Positions 25,539-34,458 of a stretch of DNA of 40,862 bases are shown in pieces (positions within the stretch are counted from its first letter, which is position 1; every line of letters begins with the position of its first letter). Below the pieces are notes generated by a model, which was given only the letters and a program-made list of their open reading frames with translations, was not told the origin of the DNA and ran no database searches. A program made the position numbers and the translations under genes. The DNA is from an uncultured Pelagibacteraceae bacterium (GTDB taxonomy: Bacteria > Pseudomonadota > Alphaproteobacteria > Pelagibacterales > Pelagibacteraceae), in NCBI GenBank assembly GCA_902576395.1, contig CACGVB010000009.1, forward strand, positions 1 through 40,862, given 5' to 3'.

Positions 25539-25950
25539 TAAAAATATTATTAAAGAACTAAATGATTATTTAGAGGAGTTTAATCTTACAGAAATAGAGT
25601 ATTCTGAAAAAGACCTTAAGGTAAAAGTTACAAAATCTAGAAACCTAAACAATATAGAAACATTAGAACCTGTTAATGAAAGAAAAATCATAAAAGAAGA
25701 AGGTTCAACTGATGAGTTGAAAAAAATTACATCACCTATAATTGGCACTGCTTATCTTGCACCAGAACCAGGTGGTAAAAAATTTATTGAGGTAGGTAAA
25801 AAAATTAAAAAAGGTGATACAGTTATGATTGTTGAAGCAATGAAAACTATGAATCATATCCCAAGCCCGCTAGATGGAGTTGTAAAAAAAATTAATGTTG
25901 AAGATGGCCAACCTGTTGAGTTTGGTCAGACTATTGCAACCATAGATTAA
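25528..25950 (+). CDS. accB: biotin carboxyl carrier protein of acetyl-CoA carboxylase
   Basis: 140 residues. A short N-terminal helical part and a flexible acidic linker lead to the biotinyl domain (about 66-140), with the biotinylated Lys106 in VEAMKTMNHI and the SPLDGVVKKINVEDGQPVEFGQ hairpin. It carries carboxybiotin between AccC and the carboxyltransferase in the first step of fatty-acid synthesis. It lies 4 nt before accC. Confidence 0.96.
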   Translation: MKINKNIIKELNDYLEEFNLTEIEYSEKDLKVKVTKSRNLNNIETLEPVNERKIIKEEGSTDELKKITSPIIGTAYLAPEPGGKKFIEVGKKIKKGDTVMIVEAMKTMNHIPSPLDGVVKKINVEDGQPVEFGQTIATID

Positions 25951-25954
25951 ATTA

Positions 25955-27292
25955 ATGTTTAAAAAAATACTCATAGCTAATAGAGGAGAAATAGCTGTGC
26001 GTATTATTAGAGCCTGTAAAGAATGGGGTATTGCAACAGTGGCTATTCATTCAGATGTGGATAGGGATAGCATGCACGTGAGATTGGCTGATGAAAGTAT
26101 TTGCGTAGGTCCACATCAACCAACATTTAGTTATTTAAATATTCCTGCAATAATGTCTGCCATTGAACTCACAGGCGCTGAAGCCGTACATCCTGGATAT
26201 GGTTTTTTATCAGAAAATTTTGAGTTTGCAAAAATATTAGAAGAAAATGAAATAAAATTTATAGGTCCTTCATCTAACTTAATAAAAATGATGGGAGATA
26301 AAATTGAAGCAAAAAAAGTAGCTAAAAAATATGGGCTTCCAGTAATAGAAGGCTCTGAAGGTGGTATAAAAAATATTAATGATGCCAAAAAAATATCTGA
26401 AAATATAGGTTTTCCAGTTTTAATTAAGGCAGCTGGAGGAGGAGGTGGAAAAGGAATGAAAATTGTTAATAAATTAGAAGAGTTTGAGAATCTTTTTTTA
26501 ACAGCAAAACAAGAGGCTAAAAAATTTTTTGGAAATGATGAAGTTTATATTGAAAAATTTTTTCAAAACCCACGACACATAGAAGTGCAAGTACTATCAG
26601 GTAAAAATAGAACAGTACATTTGCATGAAAGAGACTGTTCTGTGCAAAGAAGACATCAAAAGCTTATAGAGGAAACTCCTAGTCCAGTTTTAAATAATTC
26701 TATTAGAAAAGATCTATTTGATAAAACAGTAAGTATGGTCAGCAAAATAGGATATGAAGGGGCTGGAACAGTTGAATTTATATATGAGGAAGGGAAATTC
26801 TATTTTTTGGAAATGAATACCAGAGTGCAAGTTGAGCATCCAGTGACTGAAATGGTTACTGGAATTGACATAATAAAAGAGCAAATTTGGATAGCTTTCT
26901 CTGGGGATACCGCTTTGAAACAAAGTGATATAAACCCTAGAGGCCATGCTATAGAATGCAGAATTAATGCAGAGGATCCAAGTAATAATTTTCAACCCTC
27001 ACCAGGTAAGATAGGTATGTGTCATCAACCATCTGGCTTTAGAACAAGAGTCGATGGATCTATATACCAAGGATATAAAATAACTCCTTATTATGATAGT
27101 ATGGTATGCAAAGTAATAACACATGGAAGAAATAGAGAAGAAGCAATTCAAAGAATGTTAAGGTCTCTTGATGAATTTGTGATAGATGGAATAACAACTA
27201 CAATAGAATTACATAAAATATTACTCAATAACAAAAAATTTATATCATCTGACTTCAATGTAAGCTGGTTGGATAAAGAAAAAGTTATCTAA
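25955..27292 (+). CDS. accC: biotin carboxylase of acetyl-CoA carboxylase
   Basis: 445 residues, ATP-grasp enzyme. Visible: the N-terminal FKKILIANRGEIAVRIIRAC, the glycine-rich ATP loop AAGGGGGKGMKIV, HERDCSVQRRHQKLIEETPS and FLEMNTRVQVEHPVTEMVTG with the catalytic Glu/Arg set. It carboxylates biotin on AccB using ATP and bicarbonate. The size and linkage to accB separate it from longer propionyl- or methylcrotonyl-CoA carboxylase subunits. Its end overlaps the converging DUF2155 gene by 4 nt. Confidence 0.97.
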   Translation: MFKKILIANRGEIAVRIIRACKEWGIATVAIHSDVDRDSMHVRLADESICVGPHQPTFSYLNIPAIMSAIELTGAEAVHPGYGFLSENFEFAKILEENEIKFIGPSSNLIKMMGDKIEAKKVAKKYGLPVIEGSEGGIKNINDAKKISENIGFPVLIKAAGGGGGKGMKIVNKLEEFENLFLTAKQEAKKFFGNDEVYIEKFFQNPRHIEVQVLSGKNRTVHLHERDCSVQRRHQKLIEETPSPVLNNSIRKDLFDKTVSMVSKIGYEGAGTVEFIYEEGKFYFLEMNTRVQVEHPVTEMVTGIDIIKEQIWIAFSGDTALKQSDINPRGHAIECRINAEDPSNNFQPSPGKIGMCHQPSGFRTRVDGSIYQGYKITPYYDSMVCKVITHGRNREEAIQRMLRSLDEFVIDGITTTIELHKILLNNKKFISSDFNVSWLDKEKVI

Positions 27293-27693
27293 CTATAACA
27301 TTTTTTTAACCAAACATCATAAACTGGATGATCAAATGGTCTTATTGATGGACTTGATGCGAAGGTCCAATCATTAAAAACAAATACTTTATCATTATTA
27401 TTCATTGAAATATCTTTTACCTGCATAAAAGCTGTAACTTCTGGGTCATCATCAAATTTTGAATTATAACATTTTAATACTTTTATACTTAGATTTTGAA
27501 ATGAAAATTCTTCACCTACTTGTATTTTAATATTGGTATTTTTCGAACTTACTTTATCAAGAACACTAAGTTCTGCGATTGTCTCACTTTTTTGGAGAGT
27601 TTCAGCGAGTAAATTATTTATTATAAAGAGACTAAAAACTGTTAATAATAATAATTTAACTTTTCCAGCTTTTATATTTTTTTTTAATAGCAT
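27289..27693 (-). CDS. DUF2155 domain protein, secreted
   Basis: 134 residues. An N-terminal signal peptide (KVKLLLLTVFSLFIINNLLA, cut probably near residue 31) is followed by a DUF2155 domain: LDKVSSKNTNIKIQVGEE, KVLKCYNSK, VFNDWTFASSPSIRPFDHPV and YDVWLKKC. The domain has two conserved cysteines that could form a disulfide in the periplasm. The function is not established. It begins inside the NDUFA12 gene (38-nt overlap), the largest same-strand overlap here; no other in-frame ATG would keep the signal peptide. Confidence 0.85.
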   Translation of the reverse strand: MLLKKNIKAGKVKLLLLTVFSLFIINNLLAETLQKSETIAELSVLDKVSSKNTNIKIQVGEEFSFQNLSIKVLKCYNSKFDDDPEVTAFMQVKDISMNNNDKVFVFNDWTFASSPSIRPFDHPVYDVWLKKCYS

Positions 27694-28015
27694 TATTATA
27701 TTTTTTTGGATGATAAGAATTTTCTGATCCTGTTTGGTTGGGTAAATGTTCTTTCTGCCAATTATATTTTTTTAAATTATGATCATTTTCTATTTTATTA
27801 TTCATGTAATGCATCCATGAATACCATTCATTGGGTATTTTTGATGCTTCAACTTCACCATTATAAATCACCCATCTTCTTCCTGATTTACTTTCATAAT
27901 ATTTATTTCCATTTTTATCTTCCCCAACTAGTTTTCCTGAAAAAAATATTTGCAATCTTGTTCCAAACGTCTGTTGATTCCACCAGGTAAAAATTTGTTT
28001 TAATACTGTCAACAT
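27656..28015 (-). CDS. NDUFA12-like complex I accessory subunit
   Basis: 119 residues, NADH:ubiquinone oxidoreductase 17.2 kDa subunit family (NDUFA12/B17.2), one of the complex I accessory subunits shared by mitochondria and alphaproteobacteria. Typical sequence: IFTWWNQQTFGTRL near the start, KLVGEDKNGNKYYES, RRWVIYNGEVEASKIPNEW and SWMHYM. It stabilises or helps assemble complex I at the inner membrane. The pairing with a DUF2155 gene is common in alphaproteobacteria. Confidence 0.9.
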   Translation of the reverse strand: MLTVLKQIFTWWNQQTFGTRLQIFFSGKLVGEDKNGNKYYESKSGRRWVIYNGEVEASKIPNEWYSWMHYMNNKIENDHNLKKYNWQKEHLPNQTGSENSYHPKKYNNAIKKKYKSWKS

Positions 28016-28130
28016 AAAAGTTTATTTTTTTTCAATTTAAAATTGTAAAAATTAAATTAGACTAAAATTTTAAATTTCTATATATATTATATCTTTAAGA
28101 TTCAATTTTATAAATAAATAAGGAAATTAA

Positions 28131-28955
28131 ATGGCAAAATATTTAGTAGAAACCTACTACACGTGCAGTTTTAAAGTTAGTCATTATCTCGACAATATTG
28201 ATGAGAAAAATATACAAAATTTAGAGAAAAGCGATGACGGTAAATTTGAAATATTAGATGTAAAACTAGATAATAGAAAAACTAAAAATTTAGATAAAAT
28301 TGATCAAAACAAGATAAATATTGTTGAAAAAGAACCTCCTCAGCCTGAGCAAAAAAATAATCTTAAGATTAACCAAGAAATGTTGACTAAAAATATCAAA
28401 GATACCAATGGTAGAAGATTTAGTATGCCAGACAGAAGAAAAGGATATATCCAAAAGGCATCGATTGGAGATCACAAAGTATACCTACATACTGGTGAGT
28501 ATGAAGATGGTAAAATAGGGGAAATATTTATTGATACAAGTAAAGAAGGTGAACTAGTAAAAGCAACAATGAATAACTTTGCCATAGCTGTTTCACTTGG
28601 ATTGCAATACGGAGTTCCTTTGGATGAGTTTGTAAATGCTTTTGTGGATACCAAATTTGAACCTTCAGGAAAAGTGTTTGGAAACGATAGAATATTAAGT
28701 GCAACATCAATTCTTGATTATATATTTCGAGAACTAGCAATATCATATCTAAACAGAGAAGATCTTGCCCACACTCCATCTATCGGGGGATCTGAAAACC
28801 TGGATGAAGCTGTAACAGATGAAAACAGCGAGGATAAAACTAAGTTCTTAAAATTAGTTAAAGACATTACAAGTAAAGGTTTTGTTAGAAGTAATTACAA
28901 AAAGAAATTAGTAGATCTGTCAGATATAAAAATAAATCTGAAAGGAAAGAAATAA
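28131..28955 (+). CDS. stand-alone protein with NrdJ-type C-terminal domain
   Basis: 274 residues. The middle and end (about 98-232: [78 protein letters not shown]) closely follow the C-terminal region of B12-dependent (class II) ribonucleotide reductases. The catalytic barrel and the terminal redox Cys pair are absent; the only cysteine is in YYTCSF at residue 12. The N-terminal ~95 residues ([20 protein letters not shown] then a charged linker) are not RNR-like. It cannot be a reductase by itself; a regulatory, nucleotide-binding or RNR-partner role is possible. AAGGAA before the ATG serves as ribosome binding site. Confidence 0.75.
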   Translation: MAKYLVETYYTCSFKVSHYLDNIDEKNIQNLEKSDDGKFEILDVKLDNRKTKNLDKIDQNKINIVEKEPPQPEQKNNLKINQEMLTKNIKDTNGRRFSMPDRRKGYIQKASIGDHKVYLHTGEYEDGKIGEIFIDTSKEGELVKATMNNFAIAVSLGLQYGVPLDEFVNAFVDTKFEPSGKVFGNDRILSATSILDYIFRELAISYLNREDLAHTPSIGGSENLDEAVTDENSEDKTKFLKLVKDITSKGFVRSNYKKKLVDLSDIKINLKGKK

Positions 28956-30740
28956 TTATTTTTTCTTTTTAATATTTAAATTTAACTCTTTTAGTTGATC
29001 ATCTGAAATTTCAGATGGTGCATTCATCATCAAATCTTGTGCATTTTGGTTCATTGGAAACATGGTAACTTCTCTTATGTTTTTTTCATTTGCCAAAAGC
29101 ATAACAATTCTATCAATTCCTGGAGCTATTCCTCCATGGGGTGGTGCCCCATAACTCAAGGCATTTATCATTCCACTAAATTTACTATTAACATCATTTT
29201 TTGAATACCCTGCAATTTCAAATAATTTATACATTAATTCAGGAACATGGTTTCTAATAGCACCAGATGATAACTCAATTCCATTACAGACAATATCATA
29301 TTGATAGGCTTTAATATTTAAAGGATTAGATAAGTCTAATTTATTTATTTCACCTTGAGGCATTGAGAATGGATTATGACTAAATTTTATTTTTTTAGTA
29401 GTTTCATCAATTTCATACATTGGATAGTCAATAATCCAACAAAATGAGAATATTTCATTATCAATTAAATTTAGATCTTCAGCTATTTTATTTCTTGCAA
29501 CACTTAATATTTTCTCTACATCATTTTTCTTTCCGCAAGAAAGAAATACCGTATCACCTATATTCGCATTTGTTAGTTTCATGATTTCTAATAATGCACT
29601 CTCTGAAAAAAATTTTCCAATTGGTCCTTTGGCATTAATTTTATCATCTTTTTCTAATGTAAAATAAGCTAGACCAGATGAACCTTGCTCTTTTGCCCAT
29701 CTATCAATACTATCAAAGAAACTTCTAGGTTTATCCTTTGTATTTTTGGTAACTAAGGCTCTAACTAGTGAGCCACTTTTCACTAATTTTTTAAAAATAT
29801 CAAATTTCACATCTTCTCTATCAAAAATAATTGTTAAATCTGAAATTTCTAAAGGATTTCTTAAGTCTGGTTTATCTGACCCATATTTAAGCATTGCATC
29901 TTCATAGGTAATTCTTGGAAACTTTTCATGAAGAATTTTTTTATTACTGAATGTTTTAAACAATTTTAGAAATAAAGTTTCAATTACTCCAAAGACATCC
30001 TCTTGTTCAACAAAAGACATTTCAACATCTAATTGATAAAATTCTCCAGGACTTCTATCTGCTCTGGCGTCCTCGTCTCTGAAACAAGGCGCTATTTGAA
30101 AATATTTGTCGAACCCAGAAACCATTATTAGTTGCTTAAATTGTTGAGGGGCTTGTGGTAATGCATAAAATTTCCCAGGATTTAATCTACTTGGAACAAG
30201 AAAATCTCTTGCTCCTTCTGGGCTAGATGAAGTTAAAATAGGAGTTTGAAATTCTAAAAAACCAAGTTTTTGCATCTCATTTCTAATAAATGAGATTACT
30301 TTTGATCTTAAGATAATATTTTGATGTATTTTTTTTCTTCTTAAATCTAAAAATCTATACCTAAGTCTTATTTCCTCAGCATATTCTTGATCTGAAAAAA
30401 CTGGCATTGGTAATTCTTTAGTTTTCCCAAGAACATCAATACTATTAATTTTGACTTCTATTTCGCCAGTAGAAATATTTTTATTTATTGTTTCATTTGA
30501 TCTCTCAATAACCATTCCCGTAATTTTAATTACTGTTTCCAAAGAAAGTTTTTCAATTTCCTTAAAAATTTCATTACTTTTGTCTATAACGCATTGAGTA
30601 ATTCCAAAATTATCCCTTAAGTCTATAAATAAAAGATTTCCATGATCTCTTTTTTTGTTAATCCAGCCAGATAAAGAAATTTCCTTTTCTTTATCTAACT
30701 TGGTCAGTTCCCCGCAAGTATGAGTTCTATATTTATTCAA
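28956..30740 (-). CDS. aspS: aspartyl-tRNA synthetase, bacterial type
   Basis: 594 residues, class II synthetase with OB anticodon domain ([20 protein letters not shown] onward), the catalytic core and the bacterial GAD insertion (about 290-420). Motif 2 is [20 protein letters not shown] and motif 3 is [23 protein letters not shown] precedes it. It charges tRNA(Asp). Whether it also mischarges tRNA(Asn), as in organisms that use GatCAB, cannot be decided here. It ends directly against the RNR-like gene and starts 1 nt after hda ends. Confidence 0.96.
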   Translation of the reverse strand: MNKYRTHTCGELTKLDKEKEISLSGWINKKRDHGNLLFIDLRDNFGITQCVIDKSNEIFKEIEKLSLETVIKITGMVIERSNETINKNISTGEIEVKINSIDVLGKTKELPMPVFSDQEYAEEIRLRYRFLDLRRKKIHQNIILRSKVISFIRNEMQKLGFLEFQTPILTSSSPEGARDFLVPSRLNPGKFYALPQAPQQFKQLIMVSGFDKYFQIAPCFRDEDARADRSPGEFYQLDVEMSFVEQEDVFGVIETLFLKLFKTFSNKKILHEKFPRITYEDAMLKYGSDKPDLRNPLEISDLTIIFDREDVKFDIFKKLVKSGSLVRALVTKNTKDKPRSFFDSIDRWAKEQGSSGLAYFTLEKDDKINAKGPIGKFFSESALLEIMKLTNANIGDTVFLSCGKKNDVEKILSVARNKIAEDLNLIDNEIFSFCWIIDYPMYEIDETTKKIKFSHNPFSMPQGEINKLDLSNPLNIKAYQYDIVCNGIELSSGAIRNHVPELMYKLFEIAGYSKNDVNSKFSGMINALSYGAPPHGGIAPGIDRIVMLLANEKNIREVTMFPMNQNAQDLMMNAPSEISDDQLKELNLNIKKKK

Positions 30741-30741
30741 T

Positions 30742-31398
30742 TTACAAAATCTCTTTTATGGTTTTTAAATTTATTGGTTTTTTTTTTTTTAAACTTAACT
30801 CGTCAATCTTATATATAAATTCATCAATTTTTCTATAAGATCTATCAATTCTACTAATTATGAAATTTATAATTTTTTTTTCAATTTTAATCTGGCGATC
30901 AGAAAAATTCTTTAATATTATAGCAAATAGTAATTCATCATCTGGATTTTCAATTACAGCGTAAAGACAATTTTTTGATCTTGAAGTTAAATCAGGCAGT
31001 CTGTATTTAATTTCATTTATTGGTTTTAATGAATTTATCAACAAATACTTACTATCTTGATCAATTAGATTTAAAATTGAATAAAGTATTTCTTCCTCGT
31101 TACACTCTTCAAAATCGTCAATAATTATACTTTCATGTAATTTAATGCTTTTAAAAATTGAATTATCAATCTCATTTCCCTTAATTATAAATGCTTTAGA
31201 TTTTAATTTGAAGATGTTTGCTAGGTGACTTTTACCAGAGAATTTTTCACCTGATATATTTAATATTTTTTTATTCCAATCAGGCCATCTATTAATCAAA
31301 TTAAATGCGTTAGAATTACTTTTTGATAAATAAAAATCATGTTCATTAAAATTAGTTTTATAATCAAAGTCTAGAAGTAATTGATTTAACTCACTCAT
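30742..31398 (-). CDS. hda: Hda-like regulator of DnaA
   Basis: 218 residues, a short AAA+ protein related to DnaA without the DNA-binding domain. The N-terminal QLLLDF (residues 6-11) matches the sliding-clamp binding motif of Hda. Walker A is [12 protein letters not shown], Walker B is SIIIDDFEE, and LPDLTSR holds the sensor/box VII arginine region. With the clamp it promotes ATP hydrolysis by DnaA after initiation. The DUF2066-hda-aspS and divergent purM-purN neighbourhood is typical for alphaproteobacteria. The coding strand has a run of 13 A near its 3' end. Confidence 0.88.
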   Translation of the reverse strand: MSELNQLLLDFDYKTNFNEHDFYLSKSNSNAFNLINRWPDWNKKILNISGEKFSGKSHLANIFKLKSKAFIIKGNEIDNSIFKSIKLHESIIIDDFEECNEEEILYSILNLIDQDSKYLLINSLKPINEIKYRLPDLTSRSKNCLYAVIENPDDELLFAIILKNFSDRQIKIEKKIINFIISRIDRSYRKIDEFIYKIDELSLKKKKPINLKTIKEIL

Positions 31399-32471
31399 TT
31401 TATTTTCCAGTTGCTTGAAGATGTGTCAATACTAATATCGTAAGATAAAATATCTTTTAAAAATCTTTTTGGGCTACCGCTATAATAAACTTTATATATA
31501 ATCATTTTACTATCAAACTTTTCAATATTGAAGCTATTTACAAAATCTAAATTACCCAAAGCATTTTCTAATTTTAGTGATTTTTCTGTATTATTTGATT
31601 CTAATGACAATCGGATTGGAACAGATGTAGATGGACTCATTTTATTAATAGATTTCCAATTATCTTCATATTCATTTTTGATATTAAGTATCATTGAATT
31701 TAAATCTGTTTGATTATCTATATTTTTATCTTTAAAATTTTTACTTAATATTTCAAACTTATCATCAAAATTAATTTTTGAATAAAATTTAATATTATTT
31801 TTACTTTTGAAAATTATCATTATTATAAAATTTTCTGAATAATATTTTTTTAATATTTTTTTGAAATTGTAATTTTCAATATCTTCTAAGTTATTTTTAA
31901 TACTTAAATAATCCTCTGCATCCTCATTTGGTATAATATAGGAAATTTGAAAATAATTTTTTTCAATACTTTTCCAATTTTCTACAAAAATGTTTTCATT
32001 TAAATAGTTAAAATTATTTGTTTCTAAATCAATCATAACTGGTATAAAAAAAACGTTAATTTTTTTTGGTAATGAAATAGTTATATTTTTAGAATCTAAG
32101 AATTTAATTAATTTTTTTCTATTAAATTCTACCTCCATAATACTTTTATATTTTTGGTTTATGAATTTTTCATCCAATATTGAAAAGTTTTCGATTAATT
32201 TTTTTATATCATTTATTGTTGTATTTTTAATTTTATCAAGATCTTTTCTTTCAAGTATCATTTGAGAGATATCTTGAAATGCTTTTTTAAAGCCTCTATC
32301 CATAACTTTTAGTTTATTAAAACTAAGATTATATTTTTCCTCGACTTCAATTTTTGAAACAACAAAAGTTTTAGCAAGCACTTCCTTTGTGGAAAACTCA
32401 ATAAAATTAAAGGTTAAAAATATGAAAAATATATATAAACAATTTGATATATTTTTTTTAAAAAAATACAT
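31395..32471 (-). CDS. DUF2066 domain protein, secreted
   Basis: About 358 residues from ATG 32471. A signal peptide (CLYIFFIFLTFNFIEFSTKEVLA) is followed by the start of a DUF2066-like domain (VVSKIEVEEKYN, then KKAFQDISQMI). The rest is Asn/Lys/Ile-rich and poorly conserved. The identification rests partly on position: DUF2066 genes commonly lie between hda and purM in alphaproteobacteria. In-frame ATGs at 32489 and 32504 would overlap the purM start and lengthen the signal peptide unnaturally. It overlaps hda by 4 nt (ATGA). Function unknown, probably envelope. Confidence 0.72.
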   Translation of the reverse strand: MYFFKKNISNCLYIFFIFLTFNFIEFSTKEVLAKTFVVSKIEVEEKYNLSFNKLKVMDRGFKKAFQDISQMILERKDLDKIKNTTINDIKKLIENFSILDEKFINQKYKSIMEVEFNRKKLIKFLDSKNITISLPKKINVFFIPVMIDLETNNFNYLNENIFVENWKSIEKNYFQISYIIPNEDAEDYLSIKNNLEDIENYNFKKILKKYYSENFIIMIIFKSKNNIKFYSKINFDDKFEILSKNFKDKNIDNQTDLNSMILNIKNEYEDNWKSINKMSPSTSVPIRLSLESNNTEKSLKLENALGNLDFVNSFNIEKFDSKMIIYKVYYSGSPKRFLKDILSYDISIDTSSSNWKIK

Positions 32472-32482
32472 AAATTTGTTAT

Positions 32483-33505
32483 ATGGCATCAAATAAATTA
32501 ACATACAGTAAGAGTGGAGTTAATATTCCAAAAGCAGATAGTTTTGTTAAGTTCATAAGTTCACTAGCAAGAAAATCAAGCAAAAGTGGTGATTTTAAGA
32601 ATATAGGAGGCTTTGGAGCAATCTCTCCAATACCTAGACAACTAAAAGACCCTCACATTGTTACTAGCACTGATGGAGTTGGAACAAAACTTGAGATTGC
32701 AAATGATTTAAATAAATTTGATACAATTGGAATAGATCTTGTTGCGATGTGTGTAAATGATTTGGTCGTTCAAGGAGCAAAGCCTTATTTATTCTTAGAT
32801 TACATTTCTATTAGCAAAATTAATTTGAAAAAATTAAAACATTTAGTTAGAGGAATTGTTAAGGGATGTGATATCGCTGGATGCAAATTAGTTGGTGGCG
32901 AAACTGCTGAAATGCCAGGAACCTATACTAAAGGGAAATTTGATATAGCAGGTTTTGCTGTTGGTCTTGTTGAAAAAAAAAAAATACTTAATAAAAAAAT
33001 TAGAAATAATGATCTTATTTTAGCTGTACCTTCTAATGGACTTCACTCTAACGGTTATTCCTTAGTGAGATATCTCTTAAGAAAGAAAAAAATAAATTTT
33101 AAAACAAGCAAATTTCTCAAAGACGAATTAATTAGACCAACAAAAATTTATGTAAAAGAATTATCTCTTATTAATGAAAAAAATTTAATAAATGGATGTG
33201 CAAACATAACCGGTGGAGGTCTAGTGGATAATATCCAAAGAATAATACCAAAAAATTTATGTGCTGAAATAGATCTAAATAGTGTCAAAACATTTAAAAT
33301 TTTTAGATGGTTATATAAAATGGGTGTAAGTGAGAAAGAAATGTTAAAGACCTTTAATTGTGGTGTAGGTTTTTGTTTAGTGACAAATCCTAGAAATCTA
33401 AATTCAGTAAGTAAATATTTTGGAAAAAAATTTAAACCCTATATAATTGGAAAAATAGTTAAAAATTCAAAAAAAGTTAAATTAAGTGGAAAAATATCCT
33501 GGTAA
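32483..33505 (+). CDS. purM: phosphoribosylformylglycinamidine cyclo-ligase
   Basis: 340 residues, AIR synthetase. Motifs: GGFGAISPIP, LVTSTDGVGTKLEIAND-like block (IVTSTDGVGTKLEIA), IGIDLVAMCVNDLVVQGAKP, LVGGETAEMPGTY and a C-terminal ITGGGLVDNIQRIIP. It closes the imidazole ring to AIR using ATP in purine synthesis. It overlaps purN by 20 nt and is divergent from the DUF2066 gene with 11 nt between starts. A run of 12 A at 32973-32984 is in frame (EKKKKI). Confidence 0.97.
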   Translation: MASNKLTYSKSGVNIPKADSFVKFISSLARKSSKSGDFKNIGGFGAISPIPRQLKDPHIVTSTDGVGTKLEIANDLNKFDTIGIDLVAMCVNDLVVQGAKPYLFLDYISISKINLKKLKHLVRGIVKGCDIAGCKLVGGETAEMPGTYTKGKFDIAGFAVGLVEKKKILNKKIRNNDLILAVPSNGLHSNGYSLVRYLLRKKKINFKTSKFLKDELIRPTKIYVKELSLINEKNLINGCANITGGGLVDNIQRIIPKNLCAEIDLNSVKTFKIFRWLYKMGVSEKEMLKTFNCGVGFCLVTNPRNLNSVSKYFGKKFKPYIIGKIVKNSKKVKLSGKISW

Positions 33506-34058
33506 AAAAAATACTGCTGTCTTTATTAGTGGTAGAGGTAGTAACTTAAAATCTTTAATAAAATACTCAAAAAAAAAGAATTCTTTAGTTAAAATTATAT
33601 TGGTTATTTCAAACAATCCAAGTGCTGAGGGACTAAAGTATGCATCTAGATCTAAAATAAAAATTTATGGAAATAAAAAAAAATCAAATTTTGAAAATAA
33701 ATCACTTAAGTTATTAAAGAAATATAATATAGATTTAATTTGTTTGGCTGGATTTATGAAAATATTGTCAGGTAATTTTATAAAAAAATTTTCTAAACCA
33801 ATATTAAATATTCATCCATCACTTTTGCCAAAGTATAAAGGATTAAATACACATGAGAGAGCTATTAAAAATAAGGATCGTTTCGCAGGTGCATCAATTC
33901 ATAAGGTAACAGAAAAATTAGATTCAGGTAAAGTTATTTTACAAAAGAAGGTGAAAATCCTAAAATCAGATAATGTAAGAAGTTTAGAAAAAAAAGTGCT
34001 TAAAATTGAACATGAAATTTATCCAAAAGCTATTGAGATGTTTTTAGCTAATCTTTAA
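33486..34058 (+). CDS. purN: phosphoribosylglycinamide formyltransferase
   Basis: 190 residues from a GTG start inside the end of purM; the family N-terminus (TAVFISGRGSNLKSL) follows at once, so no other start is likely. Catalytic segment ILNIHPSLLPKYKG holds the Asn-His pair, and AGASIHKVTEKLDSGKVI holds the later catalytic aspartate. It transfers a formyl group from 10-formyl-THF to GAR. Its 3' end overlaps the converging ndk by 11 nt. Confidence 0.95.
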   Translation: MEKYPGKKNTAVFISGRGSNLKSLIKYSKKKNSLVKIILVISNNPSAEGLKYASRSKIKIYGNKKKSNFENKSLKLLKKYNIDLICLAGFMKILSGNFIKKFSKPILNIHPSLLPKYKGLNTHERAIKNKDRFAGASIHKVTEKLDSGKVILQKKVKILKSDNVRSLEKKVLKIEHEIYPKAIEMFLANL

Positions 34059-34458
34059 AAAAAAAATCTATCTCGATCTTAGCATTTTCAACACTGTCTG
34101 ACCCATGAACAGAATTTTTATCAATTGAAATACCATATTTTTTTCGAAGCGTTCCTTCTTCTGCGTCTTTAGGGTTAGTTGCTCCCATAAATTTTCTATT
34201 TTCTAGGACAGCATTGTCTTTTTGAAGACTCATTACAACAATTGGCCCAGAAGATAAGTAAGCACACAAATCATTATAAAAAGGTTTAGACTCATGAACT
34301 TTATAAAACTTTTCAGCTTCTTCTTTAGAAATATGAATTTTTTTTTCCTTTAAAATTTCAAAACCATTATTTTTAAATTCATTTTTAATCTGATCTTGCA
34401 AATTTCTTTCAACAGCATCTGGCTTAATTATCGACAATGTTTGTTCAATATTACTCAT
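34048..34458 (-). CDS. ndk: nucleoside diphosphate kinase
   Basis: 136 residues, full length. SIIKPDAVERN at the start and the phospho-accepting His118 in NSVHGSDS are diagnostic. It balances nucleoside triphosphates by transfer of the gamma phosphate. A good ribosome binding site (GAGGAGAATT before the ATG) lies within the last codons of pepA; the two genes overlap by 8 nt. Confidence 0.97.
   Translation of the reverse strand: MSNIEQTLSIIKPDAVERNLQDQIKNEFKNNGFEILKEKKIHISKEEAEKFYKVHESKPFYNDLCAYLSSGPIVVMSLQKDNAVLENRKFMGATNPKDAEEGTLRKKYGISIDKNSVHGSDSVENAKIEIDFFFKD

Noticed and set aside
28066..28090. Second IscR-like site upstream of the RNR-like gene (GACTAAAAT)
   Set aside because: Only the left half resembles the motif and the inverted partner TAGTC is missing; it also fits a plain AT-rich promoter.
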